From the NCBI GenBank assembly GCA_900317585.1, contig ONHG01000020.1, forward strand, positions 1 to 47,150: a DNA stretch of 47,150 bases, written 5' to 3'. The notes beneath the pieces were generated by a model, which searched no databases, was not told where the DNA came from, and saw only the letters and a list, made by a program, of their open reading frames with translations. Shown in pieces: positions 40,719 through 47,150 of this stretch. This DNA comes from an uncultured Lachnospiraceae bacterium. GTDB lineage: Bacteria > Bacillota > Clostridia > Lachnospirales > Lachnospiraceae. The stretch's first letter is position 1; each line of letters starts with the position of its first letter. Position numbers and translations under genes: made by a program.

Positions 40719-43301
40719 ATGTCAAAACCCACACTTTTTCAAAAAATACAGGATTATTTTTGCAGGGCAAACAGAGTATACCTTTCGTGCCTGAACCGTG
40801 AAGATGGTGTTATAACAAAGGCGTATGGAACAGAAAACGAAAAGGTGTTTTTGCACAGTATTGCGGGAGAAAGCAGGTATATGAATCTCCTGAGCAGGCT
40901 GGAGGATTGCGCTGTTGAGAGCGTGATAGAGGAGCCTCTTGATGTTGAATATGCAAAGTTGTATGGAGTATCTGTCAGTGTGGATGGGGAACAGAAGCTT
41001 ATGTGGGCAGCACTTGCGCTTATTGATGAAAAGATACCGGATGATGTCAGGGAAAAGCTGCCTCAGGGAACATTAACCACAACAGAGCAGGGAGTGTCGC
41101 TCGCATTAGAGTTTTTAGAGCTTTTGACCAGGCAGCTTCTTATCACTATGAAGAATGAGAGCCTTGCCAATGAGGCTCTTGAAAAAATAAAAAAGAGTGA
41201 TGAAGAAATCAAGCAGCAATGTCATATGCTTGAGGCGCTCAATTCAGTGATAAAGCTTTTAGAGCCGGATGATAGCTTTGTTTCTACAGCAGAAAAGGCA
41301 CTTGAGAGCACAGTAAAGGCATTGGGACTTTCGGGGGCATTTATTATAAGACAAAATGTTGATGGAGCAAGTTTTGAGGTTATTGTATCAAGTGGAGACA
41401 ACAGACTTAAGACGATAAGCACGAGCGAGGTTCCGTTTTTTACAGGCAGACAGTATATTATTTCATCGAACTCGGTACGGCCGGAAAAGTTCAGAAATTT
41501 CATGGGAAAATATGCTATAAATGCTGCAGTTTTTCAGCCAATGTATATAAAAAACAACTGCCAGATGTATGTCTGCTTCTACGACAGAAATGATGGAAGA
41601 ACATGGGAAAAGTCGGATATCAGTTTTTTGAATGATACAAAATGCGTAATACAGAGCGTGCTCGGCAAAAAAATAACCACCAATTCACTTGCCGGTTCAT
41701 ATGCTTCACTCGAGGCCATTCTTGAGAATACAGGCTGTGGCATATATGTTGCGGATGTATTAAAGCAGGAGATCTTATATATGAACAGTTGGTGTAAGGC
41801 ACTCCTGGGAAATACAATAGAGCAGAACCAGCTTGAAAATCATGTGCTTTTAGATGCTGCGAATGCTAAAAGATTTGAGGAAATATATTCGGTTGAGGAG
41901 GACAAATGGTTTGACGTGCACCGGACAGATATCAAATGGGTAGACGGCAGACAGGTCAGACTTGTGACATTATACGATATAACACAGAAAAAGCGTTATC
42001 AGCAAAAGATGGAAACGCAGGCCAATAATGATTTTCTCACGGGTCTTTATAACAGAATGAGATGCGAGCAGGATCTTGGCAGATTCATAAATGATGCAGT
42101 AAACAGCAGTAGCACGGGAGCACTTATTTATATAGATCTGGACGATTTCAAGCATATAAATGACGGACTCGGACATCAGTATGGTGATGTACTTTTAAAA
42201 GCAATTTCCCACAGCTTAACGCATGTGCATGGTATAGAAAATCATTGTTACAGAATGGGTGGGGATGAGTTTATAGTGATTGTGACAGGCGAGTCAATGC
42301 CACAACTGGAGCATATTCTTAATGATATCCAGCAGATATTTGTAAAGCCATGGTATTTAAAGGGTGAAGATTATTATTGTACAATCAGCGGTGGTGTGGC
42401 TTTCTTTCCGACGGATGCAACAACTGTTGAGGAGGTAATCAGAAAAGCTGACATTGCACTTTTTAATGCGAAAAAAGAAGGAAAGAACCGCATAGTTTAT
42501 TTTGACGGAAAGATAGACGGAAAGAGTACTAAAAGGATTGACCTTGAGAAACATATGCGAAAGGCAGCAATGAATGCGTGTGAGGAATTTATGGTTTACT
42601 TTCAGCCTATTATTGATGTGACCGGAGAGGATACCTGCGCAGGAGCAGAGGCACTGGTCAGATGGAATTCTTCTATGCTGGGATTTATTAATCCGGCAGA
42701 TTTTATCCCGCTTGCAGAATATCTTGGACTTATCAATCCAATCGGGGAGCATGTGCTCTATGAGGCGGCAAAACATTGCAAATATTGGAATGATATGGGG
42801 TATCCTGATTATAAGGTGAATGTGAATCTTTCAGTTGTCCAGCTTTTACAGAATGATGTTGTAAAAAAGATAAAAAAGGTGATAGACGAGGTGAAGATTA
42901 AACCGTGTAATTTATGTCTGGAGGTGACGGAAAGCCTTGCAATCAATGACATGGTCAGGATGAAACGTATACTCAGTGAAATAAAATCGCTTGGTGTTGC
43001 GGTGGCACTGGATGATTTTGGTACAGGTTATTCATCTCTCAATCATATAAGAGAAATGCCTATAGATATCATTAAAATCGATAAATGTTTCATTGAACAT
43101 CTTGGGGATGATGATTTTTCAAATGCATTTGTGAGGATGGTAAGTGAGCTTGCCAATGCTATTGGAGTAAAAGTGTGTGTAGAAGGAGTTGAGACTTCTA
43201 GACAATATGATATAATCAAAAACATTGGGATTGATTATATAAAGGGATATTATTTTGATAAGCCTATGTGTATAAAAGATTTTGAGAGTAAATATATCTA
43301 A
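40719..43301 (+). CDS. PAS-GGDEF-EAL c-di-GMP signalling protein
   Basis: The 860-aa cytoplasmic protein has an N-terminal unrecognised region with a coiled coil (~150-180), a GAF-like domain (~180-315), a PAS domain (~330-425; AILENTGCGIYVADV), a GGDEF domain (~440-595, RMGGDEF with GGDEF at 514-518) and an EAL domain (~615-860; EAL at 644-646, DDFGTGYSS near 765, EGVET). Both active-site motifs are intact, so it may make and break c-di-GMP. There are no membrane helices; the sensor input is probably a cytoplasmic ligand. GGAG lies 8 nt before ATG. Confidence 0.93.
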   Translation: MSKPTLFQKIQDYFCRANRVYLSCLNREDGVITKAYGTENEKVFLHSIAGESRYMNLLSRLEDCAVESVIEEPLDVEYAKLYGVSVSVDGEQKLMWAALALIDEKIPDDVREKLPQGTLTTTEQGVSLALEFLELLTRQLLITMKNESLANEALEKIKKSDEEIKQQCHMLEALNSVIKLLEPDDSFVSTAEKALESTVKALGLSGAFIIRQNVDGASFEVIVSSGDNRLKTISTSEVPFFTGRQYIISSNSVRPEKFRNFMGKYAINAAVFQPMYIKNNCQMYVCFYDRNDGRTWEKSDISFLNDTKCVIQSVLGKKITTNSLAGSYASLEAILENTGCGIYVADVLKQEILYMNSWCKALLGNTIEQNQLENHVLLDAANAKRFEEIYSVEEDKWFDVHRTDIKWVDGRQVRLVTLYDITQKKRYQQKMETQANNDFLTGLYNRMRCEQDLGRFINDAVNSSSTGALIYIDLDDFKHINDGLGHQYGDVLLKAISHSLTHVHGIENHCYRMGGDEFIVIVTGESMPQLEHILNDIQQIFVKPWYLKGEDYYCTISGGVAFFPTDATTVEEVIRKADIALFNAKKEGKNRIVYFDGKIDGKSTKRIDLEKHMRKAAMNACEEFMVYFQPIIDVTGEDTCAGAEALVRWNSSMLGFINPADFIPLAEYLGLINPIGEHVLYEAAKHCKYWNDMGYPDYKVNVNLSVVQLLQNDVVKKIKKVIDEVKIKPCNLCLEVTESLAINDMVRMKRILSEIKSLGVAVALDDFGTGYSSLNHIREMPIDIIKIDKCFIEHLGDDDFSNAFVRMVSELANAIGVKVCVEGVETSRQYDIIKNIGIDYIKGYYFDKPMCIKDFESKYI

Positions 43302-43314
43302 AAGAGTCATTGGC

Positions 43315-45258
43315 ATGAAAAAAGAAATAGTCGGGCAGAAGCAATATACAATGAAGCAGATAGAGGAAAAAATAAAGGATTACAGGGAAATCTTTGATGT
43401 GGTCCGCCTCATTGACAAAAAGAGAATGGAGCGCATGGAGCTGGATTGTGATAATGAGGATAAACTAGACCCATGTCCATGTTATTCGTTCTGGAAGAAA
43501 AACGAGCAATGTGCAAATTGTATATCTTCAAAGACAATGAAAGACAGAGTACAGCGTATAAAGATGGAGTTTTCAGGGTTCGACGCATATCAGGTTATTT
43601 CCGGATATTATAATATTGACGGTGAAGATTACGTGATGGAGCTTGTAAACCGCATGGATAATCATACAATTGCAGATGAAGAGGTCAGGAAAAAGCTGGA
43701 ATCAAAAATTGTAAGCTACAAGGAGAAAATGTACAGTGATGCGCTGACAGGAGTCTATAACCGACGGTTTTATGAGGAAAATGTCAAAAACAATATTATG
43801 AAGGCTGCCGGAGTGGCGATGCTTGATATAGATGATTTTAAACTGTACAATGATTCACTCGGGCATATGGCAGGAGATATGGCTCTTTGTGCAGTGGCGG
43901 ATGTCATTAAAAGCAGTATCAGAAAGTCTGATATGGCAATCCGTTATGGTGGAGATGAGTTTCTTATAATTATACATGATGTGACAGAGCAGGAGTTTGG
44001 CAAAAAACTTAAGGATATTCACGAAGCTATAAACAGGACGGTTATTCCCGGGCTCTCAAAGCTCCAGCTTCATGGGAGCATCGGAGGCATTATATGTGAT
44101 GATGAAACTGTTATGAATGCGGTGCTTAAGGCGGACTCTCTTTTGTATATAGCTAAAAACAGAAAAAATATTGTAATTACTGAAAAAGATGGGGATATAG
44201 CAAATAAAGAGATTGATGAGATAAAACAGCAGGTCCTTATAGTTGATGATTCAAAGGTTAATCGTGAAATCCTGACAGAAATGTTAAATGACGATTTTAG
44301 AATCATTGAGGCAACAGACGGAATCGAGGCTATTGAGAAAATCGAACAGTATGGCACAGGAATAGCAATAGTACTGCTTGACATTGTTATGCCAAACATG
44401 GATGGCTATGGTGTGCTTAATTATATGAATAAAAATCACTGGATCGGAGATATTCCTGTTATTATGATATCGGGTGAGGACTCTGAAAATTGTGTTAGAA
44501 AAGCATATGAGCTTGGCGTGTCAGATTATATAAGCAGACCATTTGATATGAAGATTGTACATCAGCGTGTGGTTAATACCATTAAGCTGTATACAAAGCA
44601 GCGCAGGCTTATAAGGATGGTGACAGACCAGATATACAGACGTGAGAATAATAATAAAATCCTGATTTCAATTTTGAGCCATATAGTTGAGTTTAGAAAC
44701 GGAGAAAGTGGAAGTCATGTGATACATATAAACAAGCTTACAGATTTGCTTTTAAAGGAGCTTATTGTGGAGACTGATAAATACACGATAAGTGGCAGCG
44801 ATATTGAGCTCATCTCTACTGCGTCGGCACTGCATGATATTGGTAAAATCGGCATTGCGGATGAAATACTCAACAAGCCGGGACGACTCACTGACGAAGA
44901 GTTTGAGATAATGAAAACACATACCATTATAGGTTCAAAGATGCTTGATGATATTGATGCGTTCAAGGGAGAAAAGCTTTTGAAAACAGCATGGCAGATA
45001 TGCAGATGGCATCATGAGCGGTATGATGGTAAGGGGTATCCGGATGGTCTGGTTGGAGATGAGATTCCGATATCTGCACAGGTGGTCTCGGTTGCAGATG
45101 TGTATGATGCACTGACAAGCGATCGTGTTTACAAGAAGGCATTTTCGCATGAGAAGGCCATGCAGATGATTCTGAATAGGGAATGCGGTACGTTTAATCC
45201 AATTCTGCTCAAATGTCTGGTTAAGATTCAGGATCAGATTGAAGACGGACTCGATTGA
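43315..45258 (+). CDS. GGDEF-REC-HD-GYP fusion protein
   Basis: The 647-aa protein has an N-terminal Cys-containing region (~40-110; DPCPCYSFWKKNEQCANCIS), a GGDEF domain (~135-300, GGDEF at 212-216), a receiver domain (~310-430, phospho-acceptor D356 in LLDIVMPNMDG) and an HD-GYP phosphodiesterase domain (~455-640; HD at 507-508, HHERYDGKGYP with GYP at 574-576). All active motifs are intact. It could be a phosphorylation-switched enzyme that turns c-di-GMP over. The ATG at 43315 is 13 nt after the previous stop; the ribosome site is weak, so coupling to the GGDEF-EAL gene is likely. No cognate histidine kinase is adjacent. Confidence 0.92.
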   Translation: MKKEIVGQKQYTMKQIEEKIKDYREIFDVVRLIDKKRMERMELDCDNEDKLDPCPCYSFWKKNEQCANCISSKTMKDRVQRIKMEFSGFDAYQVISGYYNIDGEDYVMELVNRMDNHTIADEEVRKKLESKIVSYKEKMYSDALTGVYNRRFYEENVKNNIMKAAGVAMLDIDDFKLYNDSLGHMAGDMALCAVADVIKSSIRKSDMAIRYGGDEFLIIIHDVTEQEFGKKLKDIHEAINRTVIPGLSKLQLHGSIGGIICDDETVMNAVLKADSLLYIAKNRKNIVITEKDGDIANKEIDEIKQQVLIVDDSKVNREILTEMLNDDFRIIEATDGIEAIEKIEQYGTGIAIVLLDIVMPNMDGYGVLNYMNKNHWIGDIPVIMISGEDSENCVRKAYELGVSDYISRPFDMKIVHQRVVNTIKLYTKQRRLIRMVTDQIYRRENNNKILISILSHIVEFRNGESGSHVIHINKLTDLLLKELIVETDKYTISGSDIELISTASALHDIGKIGIADEILNKPGRLTDEEFEIMKTHTIIGSKMLDDIDAFKGEKLLKTAWQICRWHHERYDGKGYPDGLVGDEIPISAQVVSVADVYDALTSDRVYKKAFSHEKAMQMILNRECGTFNPILLKCLVKIQDQIEDGLD

Positions 45259-45334
45259 TTAAAGAGGTTTCTTATTAATGTTTAATGTATTTTAAAAATT
45301 TAAGCTGAAAAAATAAAAAAATTTGAAATAAGTG

Positions 45335-45363
45335 TTGACATATTTGGTTTGATTTGATATTAT
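45335..45363 (+). promoter_or_regulatory. tRNA-Leu promoter
   Basis: TTGACA, 17-nt spacer, TATTAT, about 40 nt before the tRNA 5' end. Confidence 0.85.
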
Positions 45364-45404
45364 ATCAAAGTCGCGTGAGACAAGCGACAGAAAATCAAAT
45401 ATAT

Positions 45405-45489
45405 GCGGAAGTGTCGGAACTGGCAGACGAGCAAGACTAAGGATCTTGTGATTATTGCAATCGTGTGGGTTCAAGTCCCATCTTCCGCA
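45405..45489 (+). tRNA. tRNA-Leu(AAG)
   Basis: The 85-nt class II tRNA has acceptor arms GCGGAAG / CTTCCGC plus A73, anticodon stem CAAGA / TCTTG with loop CTAAGGA (anticodon AAG), a long variable arm GATT / AATC, and a T arm with TTCAAGT loop. CCA is not encoded. A34 would need deamination to inosine to read CUC and CUU. Confidence 0.95.
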
Positions 45490-45499
45490 TTATAAAATT

Positions 45500-45536
45500 A
45501 AAAAGGGTTAAGCCTTAGGGCTTAGCCCTTTTTGAT
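45500..45536 (+). terminator. Terminator of tRNA-Leu
   Basis: AAAGGGTTAAGCC / GGCTTAGCCCTTT stem with a TTAG loop and T-run. Confidence 0.92.
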
Positions 45537-45539
45537 TTT

Positions 45540-45822
45540 AGAAGCGGAAGCGGACCTTGTCCCCATGGGTTCAAGGTCTCCGCTCCGCTTCGGTCGGCGC
45601 AGAGCAGACATCCCCCGGATGTCTTGCGCCCCATCTTCCGCATGGCTCCGGTCGTTGCGGGGCAGGCGCCCATGGGTCAAGGTCTCGCCTCCGGCTCGGT
45701 CGGCTCGTGGCATGAGGTCCCCCCCCGGACCTCACTCGCCCCATCTTCCGCATGGCTTCGGTTGTTGTAGTGCGAGTGCTCCATGGTTCACGGTCTCGCC
45801 TCTGCACTCCATCTTCCGCGTT
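45540..45822 (+). repeat. GC-rich array of tRNA-3'-end-bearing repeats
   Basis: This ~280-nt stretch is much richer in GC than its surroundings. CCATCTTCCGC, the exact 3' end of the tRNA-Leu gene (45478), recurs at 45631, 45741 and 45809. Each unit opens with a T-arm-like CCATGGGTTCAAGGTCT or variant (45563-45579, 45670-45685, 45781-45796). In between are perfect hairpins, such as 45547-45582 (AGCGGACCTTG / CAAGG..TCCGCT) and TGAGGTCC / GGACCTCA (45713-45734). It lies between the tRNA terminator and the MutS-like gene. Open frames here are GC-rich artefacts. Nothing else is seen up to 45894 apart from the ribosome site. Confidence 0.82.
45583..45630 (+). repeat. 48-nt covarying hairpin motif, copy 2
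   Basis: This matches copy 1 (18826-18873) at 38 of 48 positions. The stems are AGACATCC / GGATGTCT and GCGCA / TGCGC, with paired changes relative to copy 1. Confidence 0.75.
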
Positions 45823-45894
45823 AAAATGGGGTAAGCTAAATTATACGGATTTCGCTCAAAATTGCATATTAGATCAGAAGGAGAGGACAAGCTT

Positions 45895-47061
45895 ATGAGC
45901 CAGAAAAAATACAGTTTATTATACCTGGATACAAATGCACAATACCGGACCTTGAGTGATGTGACTATGCATGATCTGGGGATGGATCAAATCTGCAAAA
46001 AGCTGTCAGCAAAGGAGCGGGAGCAGAACTACATCCAAAACGTGATGGCACGTATGTATGCAGATCCGGCGGTGACACAGTACCGCTGCGATATTTTCGA
46101 GGATGTCCTTCAACAGAAAAAAATGCGTGATGATCTTATGGAAATACTCGAGCGCATCAGTTTTCTGAGGGAGTACGGTAGCTTTAACCGGGAATATGAT
46201 GAGAGTGCCTGCATCTGGGATCTTTTGCATCGTCTGGACGAGCTTAATGATTATATCAAGTGCGTGGATGCGCTTCATACATGTCTGGCAGCTTCGGACA
46301 TTCATTCCGCAGGCTTTCTGGGTTTAAAAGCCTATGTGGAGAAAATCTATGCAGACAACGGATTCGCAGAACTGAAAAAAGATATCTCAGAACTGAAAAT
46401 GGATACTTCACAGCTTAAGAGCATTACGGTAGGTATTAACTTGAATGACCGCTTTGAAGCGGATGGAATCGGTCTGATATCTGTAAATAGCAAATATTTT
46501 ACCAAGTCCGGAATTCTGGGCAATTTTTATGACCATATAGCGTCAAAGGATCGGATCAATGAGGATACCATATGGAAAAAGAATTTCAAATTTCAGCCAT
46601 TTGATGTGAATGCAGATTCGGTGATTAGCACTCCTATGCAGAAAGTGATGGATACAGCTGTTATGCGGTCGGAAAGCCGGGGTGGCATTGTGAAGATTCC
46701 CGAGGGAGATCAGGCAAAGGATGTGACTCGTTATACAGACCGAATCGTCAACCATATGATTTCCCATATGGTGAAAAGAGTCAGAGAAGTACTGAACAAA
46801 TATGTTTCTATTACCATTACCGACATGACAGACTTGATTCCGGAGCTGCTCTACTATATCAAATGGGCGCAGTACATCCAAAAATTGCAGGAACAGGGCT
46901 TTACCTTTGCTAAAGCTTCTGTATATAAAGAGGGAGAAAATGAATCTGATCCGTATATGATGCAGGCACGTGGAATTTACAATTTAAAGCTTGCTGTTTT
47001 TGAGACAGAGGAGTTCGGGAATATTGTACCGAATGATATGGATTTCGACCGGAATAGATAA
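45895..47061 (+). pseudogene. MutS-like protein truncated before its ATPase domain
   Basis: 388 codons remain. The start is ATG 45895 behind AAGGAGAGG (an upstream TTG at 45862 lacks support). The sequence resembles the helical core (MutS domain III-like) of stand-alone MutS-related proteins found in Firmicutes: YLDTNAQYRTLSDVT near the start, long helices, and GIYNLKLAV and NDMDFDR near the end. In such proteins this segment leads directly into the Walker A loop, but here the frame stops at DFDRNR. The following bases (TGAAGTGACCCC from about 47064) look like the end of an insertion element. Without the ATPase the product is very likely inactive. Confidence 0.7.
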
Positions 47062-47150
47062 TATGAAGTGACCCCACATTTGTAGCAACGTGGATTTACC
47101 TGTATACTAGAGTTTGATAAGAACAAAGGTAACAGGGATTACCGCATACA
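47062..47150. mobile_element. Possible left end of another insertion sequence
   Basis: The sequence beyond the broken gene starts TATGAAGTGACCCCACATTT, resembling the ends of IS3-like elements. An open frame (EFDKNKGNRDYRI) runs off the window. The family is not established. Confidence 0.35.

Noticed and set aside
45522-45834. Three overlapping open frames after the tRNA, on both strands
   Set aside because: They arise from low stop frequency in GC-rich hairpin repeats; no ribosome sites or plausible proteins.
1-47150. CRISPR arrays or phage-defence gene sets
   Set aside because: No regularly spaced direct repeats and no cas, restriction, toxin-antitoxin or retron genes are recognised.

Overview
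The window looks like a chromosomal segment of a low-to-moderate-GC gut Lachnospiraceae bacterium (Agathobacter/Roseburia-like). This is inferred from the secreted dockerin-like proteins, paired YhgE/Pip genes, a monomeric [FeFe] hydrogenase, clear AGGAGG ribosome sites, c-di-GMP enzymes and a KTGD-type cell-wall sorting signal. No 16S or other marker gene is present to prove it.

Layout. 1-8.8 kb is a very AT-rich accessory block. It holds three tandem genes for large secreted proteins that share one C-terminal module (about 120-170 aa plus a dockerin-like pair of repeats). The first is split by a 1655-bp IS1380-family element with a 5-bp target duplication. 8.9-16.6 kb encodes a wall-anchored metallophosphatase overlapping a YibE/F membrane protein, a Na+/proline symporter, a Na+/alanine symporter, and a CaCA exchanger behind a yybP-ykoY (Mn2+) riboswitch. 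16.7-19.0 kb holds a 26-aa ORF under a CIRCE-like operator, an intracellular subtilase, and a 247-bp inverted-repeat-bounded hairpin-rich element. 19.0-23.9 kb is a MacAB-like efflux operon with two different adaptors. 24.1-32.2 kb is mostly core: hydrogenase, polysaccharide deacetylase, cold-shock protein, DUF5721-like protein, M18 peptidase, DegV and FolC. 32.2-37.1 kb is a YhgE / small membrane protein / YhgE operon. 37.2-45.3 kb has a branched-chain aminotransferase, then an operon of amidase, RNA-methyltransferase-like protein, GGDEF-EAL and GGDEF-REC-HD-GYP proteins. 45.3-47.15 kb has tRNA-Leu(AAG), a GC-rich array of repeats carrying the tRNA 3' end, and a MutS-like gene cut off just before its ATPase domain, apparently by another insertion.

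The most unusual signals are non-coding. A 48-nt hairpin motif occurs at 18826-18873 and 45583-45630 with three compensatory base-pair changes, so its structure, not only its sequence, appears conserved. One copy sits in the inverted-repeat element upstream of the efflux operon and the other in the tRNA-tail repeats. A 26-nt piece of that element's end recurs at 28459-28484. These look like members of a dispersed structured repeat family.
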